Positions 25,647-35,248 of a stretch of 64,000 nt of DNA are shown piece by piece (the stretch's first letter is position 1; the number at the start of each line of letters is the position of its first letter). The DNA comes from Pseudomonadota bacterium. Its GTDB lineage: Bacteria > Pseudomonadota > Alphaproteobacteria > Dongiales > Dongiaceae. The notes beneath the pieces were generated by a model. The model was not told where the DNA came from and made no database searches. It worked only from the letters and a program-made list of their open reading frames with translations. Made by a program: the position numbers and the translations under genes. The stretch is from assembly GCA_021792365.1 (NCBI GenBank), contig JAJYUT010000004.1, positions 186,001 to 250,000 of the forward strand. The letters run 5' to 3'.

Positions 25647-26735
25647 TCAGTGGCCGCCGGCGGGCGTCACCATGGCGGCGACCATGCGCTGCATGTCGAC
25701 GCGGCCGCACACTTTTCCGGACTCATCGAGCACGTGCAACGTCTGCTCGCCGGATTCGGTCAAGCGCCGGGCGGCCTCTTCCAGCAGGGTGCCGGCGAGG
25801 ACGGTGACGCGCGACGGTGACGCGCCGGCGGCCGCCTCCATGATGGTCTCGACCTTGATCACCCGGCCGCGGTTCACTTCCTTCACGAATTTGGTGATGT
25901 AGTCGTCGGCCGGTCGGAGCACGATGTCCTGGCCTGTTCCCTGCTGGATGACTTCGCCGTCGCGCAGGATGGCGATGCGGTCGCCGAGGCGCAGCGCCTC
26001 GTCGAGATCGTGGGTGATGAACACGATAGTCTTCTTGATCTCCTTCTGCAGGTCCAGCAGCACCGATTGCATGTCGATGCGGATCAGCGGATCGAGCGCC
26101 GAGAACGCCTCGTCCATCAGCAGGATGGGCGCGTCGTTGGTGAGCGCGCGGGCAAGGCCGACGCGCTGCTGCATGCCGCCGGAAAGCTGGTTGGGGTAGC
26201 GGTCCTCGAAGCCCTTCAGCCCGACGCGCTCGATCCAGCGCATCGCCGCCTCCACCTGCCTGGCGCGCGGCAGGCCCTGGATCTCCAGGCCATAGACCGT
26301 GTTCTCCAGCACGTTGCGGTGCGGCAGCAGGGCGAATTTCTGGAACACCATCGCCGTCCTGTGGCGGCGGAACGCCCGCAGATCGGCCTCGTTCATCGCG
26401 AGCACGTCGGTGCCGCCGACCAGGAGCTGACCCGCGGTCGGCTCGATCAGCCGGTTGATGTGACGGATGAGCGTGGACTTGCCGGAGCCCGACAGCCCCA
26501 TCACCACCTGCACGCATCCCGCGGGCATGGTGATGTTGATGTCCCGCAGGCCGATGACATGGCCGTGCTTCTCGTTCAGCTCGGTCTTGCTCATTCCGGC
26601 CCGCGCCTTGTCGATATGCAGCGAAGGATTGGGGCCGAAGAGCTTGTAGAGGCCGCGGATCTCGATCCCCACGCCGTGCGCGGCCTGGCGCTGCGCCTCG
26701 CGCTGGGCCTGCTCGTGCTGCAGCCGGTCAGCCAT
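25647..26735 (-). CDS. proV: Glycine betaine/proline ABC transporter ATPase (ProV)
   Basis: The 362-residue ATPase drives uptake of a compatible solute such as glycine betaine. It has the QAT-family lead-in (YKLFGPNP), Walker A GLSGSGKST, signature LSGGMQQRVGLARAL, Walker B ILLMDEAFSALDPL and a C-terminal CBS-type regulatory region (TLHVLDESGKVCGRVDMQRM). The start at MADRLQHEQ is chosen because it overlaps the proW stop by eight bases; a longer frame lies wholly over proW. It is the last gene of proX-proW-proV on the minus strand. Confidence 0.92.
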   Translation of the reverse strand: MADRLQHEQAQREAQRQAAHGVGIEIRGLYKLFGPNPSLHIDKARAGMSKTELNEKHGHVIGLRDINITMPAGCVQVVMGLSGSGKSTLIRHINRLIEPTAGQLLVGGTDVLAMNEADLRAFRRHRTAMVFQKFALLPHRNVLENTVYGLEIQGLPRARQVEAAMRWIERVGLKGFEDRYPNQLSGGMQQRVGLARALTNDAPILLMDEAFSALDPLIRIDMQSVLLDLQKEIKKTIVFITHDLDEALRLGDRIAILRDGEVIQQGTGQDIVLRPADDYITKFVKEVNRGRVIKVETIMEAAAGASPSRVTVLAGTLLEEAARRLTESGEQTLHVLDESGKVCGRVDMQRMVAAMVTPAGGH

Positions 26736-27615
26736 GGATGACCTGCCGGTGCTTCTGCAGGCGCAGGCCATAGGCCTGGCTGACGCGGTCGAAGATGATC
26801 GCGATGCCGACAATGGCAAGGCCGTTGAACATGCCCAGGGTGAAGTACTGGTTGGCGATCGCCTTCAGCACCGGCTGGCCAAGGCCCTGCACGCCGATCA
26901 TCGAGGCGATGACGACCATGGCCAGCGCCATCATGATGGTCTGGTTGATGCCCGCCATGATGGTCGGCAGCGCAAGGGGCAGCTGCACGTTCTTCAGCCG
27001 CTGCCAGGGCGACGAGCCGAAGGCGTCCGCCGCCTCCAGCACGTCGCGGTCGACCAGGCGGATGCCGAGATTGGTGAGCCGGATGATCGGCGGGATGGCG
27101 TAGATCACCACCGCGATCAGGCCCGGCACCTTGCCGATGCCCAGCAGCATGACCACGGGAATGAGATAGACGAAGCTCGGCATCGTCTGCATGACGTCGA
27201 GGATCGGGTTGATCGCGCGCTGCAGGCGGTCGGAGCGCGACATGGCGACGCCGATCGGAATGCCGACGACGATCGACATGACGGTGCAGACAAAGATCAT
27301 CGAGATGGTCTTCATCGTGTCGTCCCACATGTCGAACAAGCCGATCAGCGCCAGGGTAACCAGCGCGCTCGCCACGATCTTCCAGTTGCGGCTGGCGAAC
27401 CAGGCGATGGCCCCGATCAGCAGCATGATGATGGGCCAGGGCGTGTTCGTCATGAACCGCTCGGACTGGATCAGGAAATACTGCAGCGGGTCGAAGAAGG
27501 ATTCGATGGCGTCGCCATAGGCGCGCGTGAAGGCGCGGAACCCCTCGTCGATGGCCTTCTTCAGCTCGCGCAGCACATCGTCGTCGATGTTGGGGAACTT
27601 TTCCAACCAGTCCAT
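26728..27615 (-). CDS. proW: Glycine betaine/proline ABC transporter permease (ProW)
   Basis: A 295-residue inner-membrane permease with about six or seven helices. The EAA loop that contacts the ATPase reads EAADAFGSSPWQRLKNVQLP. GGAGGG lies eight bases before the chosen ATG (MDWLEKFP); an upstream ATG is possible but has no such site. It overlaps proV by eight bases, and a terminator-like hairpin separates it from proX upstream. Confidence 0.92.
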   Translation of the reverse strand: MDWLEKFPNIDDDVLRELKKAIDEGFRAFTRAYGDAIESFFDPLQYFLIQSERFMTNTPWPIIMLLIGAIAWFASRNWKIVASALVTLALIGLFDMWDDTMKTISMIFVCTVMSIVVGIPIGVAMSRSDRLQRAINPILDVMQTMPSFVYLIPVVMLLGIGKVPGLIAVVIYAIPPIIRLTNLGIRLVDRDVLEAADAFGSSPWQRLKNVQLPLALPTIMAGINQTIMMALAMVVIASMIGVQGLGQPVLKAIANQYFTLGMFNGLAIVGIAIIFDRVSQAYGLRLQKHRQVIHG

Positions 27616-27673
27616 GTGCCAGAGCCCTCCAGCATTCATGCCCGGCAACACGCCGGGGAAATCGCTTGCCTTG

Positions 27674-27704
27674 AAAAAAGAAGCGGCGGCGCTGCCGCCG
27701 CTTC
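27674..27704 (-). terminator. Intra-operon terminator/attenuator between proX and proW
   Basis: On the minus strand an 11-bp perfect stem (GAAGCGGCGGC / GCCGCCGCTTC) with a 3-base loop is followed at once by TTTTTT. It lies 24 bases after the proX stop. It would let the binding protein be made in excess over the permease and ATPase. Confidence 0.85.
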
Positions 27705-27727
27705 CATAAATCAGACGGTGCGCGTCC

Positions 27728-28726
27728 TTAGAGCGCCGACTTCACCTTCTCCGCCACTTCCGGCGTGACCCACTTGATCCAGATGTCCTCGTTGTTCTCG
27801 AGGAAGTATTCGGCGCCTTCCTCGCCGGTCGCCTGGTTGTCGGTCATCCAGGCCAGCAGCTTGTTGACCGTGTCGTTCGACCAGGAACGGGCCTTCAGGT
27901 AGTCGAGCGCCGGACCGGCGCGCTCGGCGAACTGCGTCGTCACGAGGGTCTGCACGCTGTCCCTCGGCCACTCGTTGGGCTTCGGATCGGGGCACTCGGC
28001 GACGGTGTTGCAGCGCTTCCACTCCGCTTCGTCGTGCGGCACGCCGTATTCCAGCTTCACCATCTCGTATTTGCCGAGAATCGCGGTCGGCGCCCAGTAA
28101 TAGCCGACCCAGCCTTCCTTGCGCTCATAGGCCTTGGCCAGCGAGCCGTCGAGGCCGGCGGCCGAGCCGGTGTCGACCAGCACGAAGCCCTTCTTTTCCG
28201 CCTCGTAGGCCTTGAAGAACTGCGCGGTCACCACCGTGCCGCCCCAGCCCTGCGGGCCATTGTGGACCGCGCCCTTGGACGCATCCTCCGGCGCGGGGAA
28301 CAGCTCCGGATGCTCGAGCGCGTCCGCGATCGTCTTGATGTCCGGATGCGCGTCCGCGAGGTATTTCGGGATGAACCAGCCTTGGACGGCGCCGTCGGAC
28401 AGCGCTTCCGAAACCGAGACGATCTTGCCGTCGGCGATGCCCTTGTTGACCACGTCCGGCAGCAGGTCGACCCAGCCTTCCGGCGCGACGTCCGGCTCGC
28501 CCTTCTCGATCATCGAGGTGAGGGAGGGCACGGTATCGCCGACTACCAGCTCGGCATCGCAGCCATAGCCTTCGGTCAGGATGAACTTGTCGATGCTGGC
28601 CAGCACTTCCGCCGATTGCCAGTTCATGTTGGCGATGGTGACCGTCCCGCAATCGGCGGCGAAGGCGCTCCCGCCGATCGTCAGCAGGCCGGCGGCGAGA
28701 GCACTTGATGCAAGCAGTTTCCTCAT
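27728..28726 (-). CDS. proX: Glycine betaine-type ABC transporter substrate-binding protein (ProX)
   Basis: A 332-residue periplasmic binding protein with a signal peptide (MRKLLASSALAAGLLTIGGS, cleaved near AFA-AD). The OpuAC-like fold begins CGTVTIANMNWQSAEVLA. Aromatic residues in GPQGWGGT, GWVGYYWAPT and EGWVDLLPD could form the cage that binds a quaternary ammonium group. It is the first gene of the operon and is separated from proW by a terminator. Substrate could also be choline, proline betaine or a related solute. Confidence 0.92.
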   Translation of the reverse strand: MRKLLASSALAAGLLTIGGSAFAADCGTVTIANMNWQSAEVLASIDKFILTEGYGCDAELVVGDTVPSLTSMIEKGEPDVAPEGWVDLLPDVVNKGIADGKIVSVSEALSDGAVQGWFIPKYLADAHPDIKTIADALEHPELFPAPEDASKGAVHNGPQGWGGTVVTAQFFKAYEAEKKGFVLVDTGSAAGLDGSLAKAYERKEGWVGYYWAPTAILGKYEMVKLEYGVPHDEAEWKRCNTVAECPDPKPNEWPRDSVQTLVTTQFAERAGPALDYLKARSWSNDTVNKLLAWMTDNQATGEEGAEYFLENNEDIWIKWVTPEVAEKVKSAL

Positions 28727-29309
28727 ATGTCACGTCCCCATTGGGTTATGGCGGTGATCGGGATGAGGAGTGGTCAACCGCACCGCGTCAATTGCCACTC
28801 TTCTGTCAGCCCGGGCTCTTGCCGATGCCCGGTGCAAGGGGCGCCCGCGTCAGGTGCGGGCAGCCGCAAGCGCAACCTAACCAGCGCGGGCGCCGGGGAA
28901 AAGGGTGCCGCAGATGCACGGGCCGTGTTTTCCGGTCTTCGGACGTCGCGCCGGCGCCTCCCCGCGAACTTGCCCAGCGCGGCCGATGCGTTCGTCTCCG
29001 CGCTCACAGGGGCCAAACGACCTTCGGGCGCGATTCTTGTCTTCTGTCCAATAGACGATGTCGTCTGTCCGTAACATCGCGTCCGCGACGTCAAATGTCT
29101 CGACATCCCTGCAAATCAAGGGCTTGGGCAAATGAGCCGATTGCGCCTCGCGTGCGGCCGGCCCCGGATGTCGCGAGGAAAACAAGCTCCGTGGCCAGGC
29201 GTTACGCATTATGCCGTGCCTTCATAGGCCTTTCGCAACGGCTGGCATCCGGGCCTGTTCCCTCAAGCAGGCGCCCCGGAAGGGGAAGAGAGCGGGGCGA
29301 AGGTCCGAC
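28727..29309. other. Divergent intergenic stretch between proX and the epimerase fusion
   Basis: No gene is supported; frames here have the Arg/Ala-rich look of noncoding GC-rich DNA. It must hold the proX promoter and that of the plus-strand gene. A third copy of the GCGTTACGCA motif, extended to GCGTTACGCATTA, lies at about 29199-29211. I see no riboswitch-like structure. Confidence 0.5.
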
Positions 29310-31856
29310 GTGGCAGAGCGAGCCGAACCCTCCCAGGACATTGTGCTCATCACCGGCAGCAGCGGCTTCATCGGCCAGGCGCTGGCGGGGCGGCTATCGG
29401 CGCGTTATCAGGTTGTGGGGCTCGACCTGTTCCCGCCACGCAAGGGCACGGATATCGAAACCATCCGGCTCGACCTCACCGACGAGCAGGCGGTGCGCAA
29501 GGCGATGGCGGAGATCGGCGACAAATACGGCGCCCGCATCGCTTCGGTCATCCACCTTGCCGCTTACTACGACCTCAGCGGCGAGCCGGACCCGAAATAC
29601 CAGCAGGTCACGGTCGAAGGCACGCGCCGCCTGCTGCGCGCTCTGCGCACGCGGTTCACGGTGGAGCAGTTCGTGTTCTCCAGCACCCTTCTGGTCCATG
29701 CGCCGGGCGAGCGCGGCAAGCCGATCGACGAGGATTGGCCGATTGAGCCGAAATGGCCGTACCCTGAGTCCAAGGCCAAGACGGAAGAGATCGTGAGGCG
29801 GGAGCGCGGGCAGATTCCCGCGGTCATCCTGCGCCTTGCCGGGGTCTATGACGAGGATTGCCGCGCTGCCTTTTTGGCGCAGCAGATCGCGCGCATCTAC
29901 GAGCAGCAGCCGGCCAGCTACCTGTTCGCGGGGGAGCCGGAGAGCGGCCAGCCCTATTTGCACCTGGACGACCTCCTCGAGGCGATCGAGCGCGTGGTGG
30001 ACCGGCGCAATCGCCTGCCGCCGGACGTCACGATGCTGATCGGGGAGAAGCGCGGCCCGACCTACGAGGAGCTGCAGCGCGCGATCGGCGAACAGATCCA
30101 CGGCAGGCCCTGGCCAACCTTCTCGCTCCCGCGGCCCCTGGCGCAGGCCGGCGCCTGGATGCAGGACGAGGTGCTGCAGGAGAATCCCTTCATCAAGCCG
30201 TGGATGATGGAGATCGCTGAGGACCATTACGAGATCGACACCGGCCGGGCGCGCAAGTTCCTAGGCTGGGAGCCGCGGCACGATCTCAAGGCGAGCCTGC
30301 GCATCATGATCGCGCGGCTGAAGGAGGATCCGCCCGGCTGGTACAAGGCCAACAAGCTTGACGCATCGGTGGTGGCTGCCGCCGATGTCGTCATCGAACG
30401 CGCGGAGGACCGGATCGACGCGCGCGAGCCGGAACTGATCGCGCGCCGCGAGGCGGCGCTGGGGCAACACCACGCCGCCACGCGCTGGGCGCATCTCACC
30501 AACATGGCGCTCGGCGCTTGGCTGATCGCGACGCCTTTCGCGACTGGCCTGTTCGCAGGGGACACCAGTGCGGCTTTGCCGCCCGCCGCCGGCTGGCAAT
30601 TGCCGGAACCGGATTTGCGCGATCGCTGGCTGGGCCTCAGCGAGATCGCGAGCGGGCTGGCGATCTGCCTGCTCACCGGGCGGGCATTCGCGCGCGCGCC
30701 GTCCTGGACGCAATGGGCGATCGCGGCCATCGGCCTCTGGGTGATGACGGCGCCGCTCGTGTTCTGGACCACCAGCGCAGCGGCGTATGCGCTCGACAGC
30801 CTCATCGGCGCGCTGATCTTCGCCTTCGCGGTGATCGTCGCGCCCACGCCCGGCGTTGATCGCGTGGCCCTCGGCTCGGAGGGCGACGTGCCGCTCGGCT
30901 GGTCCTATTCGCCATCCTCCTACGTGCAGCGCGTGCCGATCGTCGCGCTGGCCTTCATCGGCTTCTTCGTGTCGCGCTATCTCGCGGCCTACCAGCTCGG
31001 GCATGTGCCGGCAGTGTGGGACCAGTTCTTCCCCGGCACCGTGCCGGAGCGCAACGGTACAGAATCGGTCATCACCTCCGAGCTGTCGCGCGCCTTTCCG
31101 ATCCCCGATGCCGGCTTCGGCGCGCTCGCCTACATGCTCGACATCCTGACCGGGATCATTGGCGACCAGCGGCGCTGGCGCACCATGCCGTGGCTGGTCT
31201 TGCTGTTCGGCCTCATGATCGTGCCGCTGGGCGCGGTCAGCGTCGGCTTCATCATCATCCAGCCGACGATGATCGGCGCGCTCTGCACGCTATGCCTGCT
31301 GCAGGCGGCGGTCACCGTGGTGCTGATCCCATATTCAGTGGACGAGGTGCTGGCGACCATCCAGTTCCTGATCCGCAGCAAGCGGGTGGGGCGGCCGTTC
31401 TGGCGCACCCTGTTCCGCGGCGATGCCGGGTTCTCCGAGCGGAAGGACGAGATGCAGCGCCTCGTGCTGCCCGTCTCGAAGATGGCGCACGACTTCCTCT
31501 CAGGCGGCGTCACCTATCCCTGGACCCTGATCGCCAGCGTCGCAATCGGCATCTACCTGATGGTCACGCCGCTGATCCACGACACGGCGCCGCCGCTCTA
31601 TTTCAGCGACCACGTCGTCGGTTGCCTCGTCATCACCATCGCCATCACGGCTTTCGCGGAGCTGATGCGGCTGCTCCGCCTGCTCAACGTGCCGTTGGGG
31701 CTCTGGGTCGCCGCCTCGCCGTTCCTGCTGGAGGGCGGCAATACCTTCGCCACTGTCGTCGATGTCGCGCTCGGCCTCGCCCTCGCCGCCCTCAGCCTGC
31801 CGCGCGGCGCGCGCAGCCGGGAGCAATACGGCGGCTGGAACCGGTTGATCCTGTGA
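29310..31856 (+). CDS. Fusion of NAD-dependent epimerase, SPW-repeat membrane segments and VKOR-like domain
   Basis: An 848-residue protein. Residues 10-340 are an extended SDR/epimerase with the NAD loop ITGSSGFIG (14-22) and the catalytic YPESK (Tyr151). Next come two SPW-type membrane repeats (GAWLIATPF and GLWVMTAPL). A VKOR-like membrane domain has the redox pair Cys659/Cys662 (GALCTLCLLQ) but lacks the usual loop cysteines. Two more SPW-type repeats follow (YLMVTPL and GLWVAASPF). It may couple a nucleotide-sugar or quinone-related reaction with membrane thiol chemistry, but no function is known to me. The GTG start is chosen because the epimerase fold begins right after it; an ATG 33 codons upstream is possible. 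It converges with the slipin gene. Confidence 0.75.
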   Translation: MAERAEPSQDIVLITGSSGFIGQALAGRLSARYQVVGLDLFPPRKGTDIETIRLDLTDEQAVRKAMAEIGDKYGARIASVIHLAAYYDLSGEPDPKYQQVTVEGTRRLLRALRTRFTVEQFVFSSTLLVHAPGERGKPIDEDWPIEPKWPYPESKAKTEEIVRRERGQIPAVILRLAGVYDEDCRAAFLAQQIARIYEQQPASYLFAGEPESGQPYLHLDDLLEAIERVVDRRNRLPPDVTMLIGEKRGPTYEELQRAIGEQIHGRPWPTFSLPRPLAQAGAWMQDEVLQENPFIKPWMMEIAEDHYEIDTGRARKFLGWEPRHDLKASLRIMIARLKEDPPGWYKANKLDASVVAAADVVIERAEDRIDAREPELIARREAALGQHHAATRWAHLTNMALGAWLIATPFATGLFAGDTSAALPPAAGWQLPEPDLRDRWLGLSEIASGLAICLLTGRAFARAPSWTQWAIAAIGLWVMTAPLVFWTTSAAAYALDSLIGALIFAFAVIVAPTPGVDRVALGSEGDVPLGWSYSPSSYVQRVPIVALAFIGFFVSRYLAAYQLGHVPAVWDQFFPGTVPERNGTESVITSELSRAFPIPDAGFGALAYMLDILTGIIGDQRRWRTMPWLVLLFGLMIVPLGAVSVGFIIIQPTMIGALCTLCLLQAAVTVVLIPYSVDEVLATIQFLIRSKRVGRPFWRTLFRGDAGFSERKDEMQRLVLPVSKMAHDFLSGGVTYPWTLIASVAIGIYLMVTPLIHDTAPPLYFSDHVVGCLVITIAITAFAELMRLLRLLNVPLGLWVAASPFLLEGGNTFATVVDVALGLALAALSLPRGARSREQYGGWNRLIL

Positions 31857-31862
31857 CCCGCC

Positions 31863-32630
31863 TCAGCCGGTCCGTGGCTTGACGAAGCCGGTGAGGACGT
31901 CGGCGAGATCGGTGGGGAAGGGGAACACGATGGTGGTGCTGCGCTCGCTGGCGATGTCGTGCAGCGTGGCAAGGTAGCGAAGCTGCATGGCCTGCGGCAC
32001 CGGCGCCAGGATCTGCCCGGCGTCGACGAGTTTCTGCGCCGCCTGCTGCTCGCCTTCGGCGTTGATGATCTTGGCGCGGCGGATACGCTCGGCCTCCGCC
32101 TGCTTGGCGATGGCGCGGATCATGCTCTCGTCGAGATCGACGCGCTTGATCTCCACGTTGGAAACCTTGATGCCCCAGGCGTCGGTCTGCCGATCGAGCA
32201 CGTCCTGGATGTCGGCGTTCAGCTTGTCGCGCTCGGACAGCATGGAATCGAGCTCATGCTTGCCGAGGACGGAGCGCAAGGTGGTCTGCGCCAGTTGGCT
32301 GGTCGCCTCCATGAAATCCTCGACCTGTATGATGGCTTTCTCCGCGTCCACCACGCGGAAATAGATCACGGCGTTGACCTTCACCGAGACATTGTCGCGC
32401 GAGATCACGTCCTGCGGCGGCACGTCGGTGACGATGGTGCGCAGGTCGACGCGCACCGCCTGCTGGATGATCGGGATGATGAGGACGAGCCCCGGCCCCT
32501 TGGTTCCCGTGTAGCGGCCGAGCGTGAAGACGACGCCGCGCTCGTATTCGCGGAAGATGCGGATCGCCGCAAGGACGATGGCCACCACCAGGATGACGAT
32601 GATGGCGATGGATACCAATGTGACGGGCAT
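31863..32630 (-). CDS. Slipin (SPFH/Band 7 membrane-scaffold protein)
   Basis: A 255-residue stomatin-type protein. It has one N-terminal membrane helix ([18 protein letters not shown]), the SPFH domain starting at [15 protein letters not shown], and a charged helical segment ([20 protein letters not shown]) typical of self-assembly. Slipins of this type are encoded with an NfeD-type membrane protease that cleaves their C-terminus; that gene is immediately upstream, 32 bases away, so the pair is an operon. The pair probably organises membrane microdomains. Confidence 0.9.
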   Translation of the reverse strand: MPVTLVSIAIIVILVVAIVLAAIRIFREYERGVVFTLGRYTGTKGPGLVLIIPIIQQAVRVDLRTIVTDVPPQDVISRDNVSVKVNAVIYFRVVDAEKAIIQVEDFMEATSQLAQTTLRSVLGKHELDSMLSERDKLNADIQDVLDRQTDAWGIKVSNVEIKRVDLDESMIRAIAKQAEAERIRRAKIINAEGEQQAAQKLVDAGQILAPVPQAMQLRYLATLHDIASERSTTIVFPFPTDLADVLTGFVKPRTG

Positions 32631-32662
32631 AGGGCGTCTCCTTGACTCGCGGGCTTGTCCTT

Positions 32663-34135
32663 CTAGTGCGGTACGCTCCCCTTGCGCCGGACCGTCAGCA
32701 GCAGGCCGTCGCGGCTGCGCACCTCGACCGCATCGCCGGGCCGCAGCGCCTCGCCTGCCTGCGCGAGCCAGAGCTCGCCCTGGATCCGGACCCGTCCCTG
32801 GTTGCCGGTCCACTCGACCACCTCGCCGACGGAGCCGACCAGGGCCTCCTGGCCCGTAACGACGGCATGGCGGCGCGAGCGCAGCAGCATGGCCAGGACC
32901 AGGACCACCAATCCGCCGGTGACGACGGTGCCGGCGGCGATCACGGCGATGGGCACGCCGTAGCCCGGCATGCCGGCCTTGAACAGAATCACGGAGCCGA
33001 TGGCGAACGCGGTCACGCCGCCCAATCCGAGAATGCCGAAGGACGGCGCGAAGGCCTCGGCGACCATCAATGCGAGGCCCAGCAGGATCAATCCCATGCC
33101 GACATAGTCGACCGGCAGCACGCTGAAGGCGAACATGGCGAGGAGCAGACTGATGGCGCCGATGACTCCCGGCCCATAGGTGCCGGGATTGGCGAACTCG
33201 AAGATCAGGCCATAGATCCCGACCAGCATCAGCAGATAGGCGACGGTCGGCTCGGTGATGATCATCAGCAGCCGCGTGCGCCAGTCGATCTCTGTCTCCA
33301 CCAGCTCCAGGTTGGCAGTGGCGAGCCTCTTGCGTTCGCCGTTCACCAGCACCTCGCGCCCGTCGATCTTGGTGAGCAACTCCGGCAGGGTCGCGGCGAC
33401 GACGTCGACGACGTTGAGCTTCAACGCCTCCTCGGCAGGCAGGCTGGCCGCGCCGCGGACGGCGGATTCCGCCCAATCGGCGTTGCGGCCATGCATCTGC
33501 GCGAGCCCGCGGATATAGGCGGCCGCGTCGTTGACCAGCTTGCGCCGTTCCGGCGTGGAGGTGTCGAGCGGCGCGTCATCGGCGGCCGGCTGCGGTTCCT
33601 GGCTTGGCTCCTGGGTTGGTTCATCGCGCGATTCCTGGCTTTCATTTGGCTTCGCCGTGTCGGGCTCCTCACCCGGGGGCTCACGCTCGGGCGATTCCGG
33701 CATCCCGCCGATGGTGATCGGCGTCGCCGCGCCGAGATTGGTGCCCGGCGCCATCGCGGCGATTGAGGCGGCATAGAGGATGTAGGTCCCGGCGCTGGCG
33801 GCGCGCGCACCGGCCGGCGCGACATAGACCGCGACCGGCACCGGCGACGCCAACTCGGCGCGAATGATCTTCCGCATCGCGGTGTCGAGCCCGCCGGGCG
33901 TGTCCATGCGCAGGATCACCACGGCGGTCCTGGCCGCATCGATCTCCTGCAGCTTGTCCGCGAAGTAGTCGGCGATGGCGGGACCGATCGCCCCCTGCAT
34001 GTCGATGACCACGGCTTGCTGCGGGGCCGCGGATTCCTGTGCCGGCGCCTGCGGCGGAAGCGCGGACAGGAGGAGTCCCAAGCCGGCCGCCAGCCAGCCC
34101 AGCCTTGCCCCCGCGCGCAGGCAGATCAGCCGCAT
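32663..34135 (-). CDS. NfeD-family membrane serine protease, long form
   Basis: A 490-residue ClpP-class membrane protease, partner of the slipin. It has a signal peptide ([18 protein letters not shown]), a protease domain with [16 protein letters not shown] and the catalytic serine in [11 protein letters not shown], then four or five membrane helices and a C-terminal OB-fold ([20 protein letters not shown]). An acidic Pro/Glu-rich insert of about 45 residues follows the GAATPI motif; an insert at this point is usual but this one is unusually low in complexity. The start at MRLICLRAG is preceded by GAGGCG and gives a proper signal peptide; a longer frame does not. Confidence 0.9.
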   Translation of the reverse strand: MRLICLRAGARLGWLAAGLGLLLSALPPQAPAQESAAPQQAVVIDMQGAIGPAIADYFADKLQEIDAARTAVVILRMDTPGGLDTAMRKIIRAELASPVPVAVYVAPAGARAASAGTYILYAASIAAMAPGTNLGAATPITIGGMPESPEREPPGEEPDTAKPNESQESRDEPTQEPSQEPQPAADDAPLDTSTPERRKLVNDAAAYIRGLAQMHGRNADWAESAVRGAASLPAEEALKLNVVDVVAATLPELLTKIDGREVLVNGERKRLATANLELVETEIDWRTRLLMIITEPTVAYLLMLVGIYGLIFEFANPGTYGPGVIGAISLLLAMFAFSVLPVDYVGMGLILLGLALMVAEAFAPSFGILGLGGVTAFAIGSVILFKAGMPGYGVPIAVIAAGTVVTGGLVVLVLAMLLRSRRHAVVTGQEALVGSVGEVVEWTGNQGRVRIQGELWLAQAGEALRPGDAVEVRSRDGLLLTVRRKGSVPH

Positions 34136-34251
34136 GGCGGCGCCTCGTCGGATGCCAAGCCGTAGCTCCTGGTCAGTGTGATCCTGGAGGTGGCAATGCG
34201 CAAGCTCGGTGGGTGTTCCGGGCGGACGGCGCCGCCCGGTCGAATGCCAGC

Positions 34252-35142
34252 CTACGGCTTCACGTAGTTGCGCCAGAAGTGCTTCTGCTGGAAGCCCAGC
34301 ATCTCGCGCGCCTTCTTGTTGGAGAGCAGCGTTTCGAACTCGCCGAGGTCGCGCTTCACGGGCACGCTGGGATAGAAGCGCTTCAGGAGCTCCCTGGTCG
34401 GCAGGTCGGAGGAGGTGTCGCCGCTCGCGGCGTTGAAGATCTGGAAGCCGAGGCCGTCGGTCTCGATGCAGCGGTGGCACAAATCGCCCAGATCGCGCGC
34501 ATCGATGTAGCTCCAGGCGATCTTCTTGCGGAGGCCCGGGTCCTTGAACCACTTCGGGAACAGCGCATATTCGTGCGGCTCGATCACGTTGCCGATGCGC
34601 AGCGCGTAGATGTCCGCCTTGGCGCGCAGCGCGAAGCCGCGCGCCGTCCGCTCGTTGACGATCTTGGACAGGGCGTAGCTGTCCATCGGGTTCACGTCGT
34701 ATTCCTCGTCGAGCGGGAAATAGTCCGGCTCGCGCGGCGTGTCGGCGAACACCACGCCATAGGTCGTCTCGCTGGAGGCGATAATGATTTTCCTGATGCC
34801 GAGCTTCACCGCCGCCTCGAGGACGTTGTACGTGCTCATCACGTTGATGCGGTAGAGCTCGTTGTCCGGTGCGATCATGATGCGCGGGATGGCGGCGAAA
34901 TGGATCACGGCGTCGATCGGCTGCGCGCGCAGGTCTGGGTCGAATTCGTGCAGGCCCATATAGCTGGTGAGTGCGTTGAACACCTGGCCGGAATCGGTGA
35001 GGTCGGTGGTGAGGGTGCGCGCCGCGGGATTGTCCAGCGGCTTGATGTCGAGGTTCAGCACCTGGTAGCCGTAGTCGAGCAGGACCTGCAGCGCGTGCTT
35101 GCCGGCCTTGCCGCTGCCACCGGTAAAGATCACTCTCTTCAT
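34252..35142 (-). CDS. NAD-dependent epimerase/dehydratase family protein
   Basis: A 296-residue extended SDR enzyme. The N-terminal NAD loop is FTGGSGKAG, the catalytic pair is in YALSKIVNE, and the active-site serine/threonine is in IIASSETTYG. The substrate is likely a nucleotide sugar or uronic acid, but the sequence does not tell which. It is unrelated in detail to the epimerase fused at 29.3-31.9 kb. It is transcribed toward nfeD and separated from it by about 115 bases. Confidence 0.87.
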   Translation of the reverse strand: MKRVIFTGGSGKAGKHALQVLLDYGYQVLNLDIKPLDNPAARTLTTDLTDSGQVFNALTSYMGLHEFDPDLRAQPIDAVIHFAAIPRIMIAPDNELYRINVMSTYNVLEAAVKLGIRKIIIASSETTYGVVFADTPREPDYFPLDEEYDVNPMDSYALSKIVNERTARGFALRAKADIYALRIGNVIEPHEYALFPKWFKDPGLRKKIAWSYIDARDLGDLCHRCIETDGLGFQIFNAASGDTSSDLPTRELLKRFYPSVPVKRDLGEFETLLSNKKAREMLGFQQKHFWRNYVKP

Positions 35143-35248
35143 GTGGGCTTCCTCCGACTTCGGTCAGGCATGCCGCATCTATAGCGGGCGGATCGCACTC
35201 TTGGAAGAATCGAAGACGGCACGCCCAGTCACGCAGACGGGCCCGTCC

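Noticed and set aside
25557-25820. Short gene starting MCNCVTQRFSV at the repeat motif
   Set aside because: Its first codons are the repeat itself and the rest is antisense to proV.
28705-29796. 363-codon plus-strand frame spanning the proX-epimerase gap
   Set aside because: Arg/Ser/Pro-rich with no domain; overlaps the epimerase fusion in a wrong frame.
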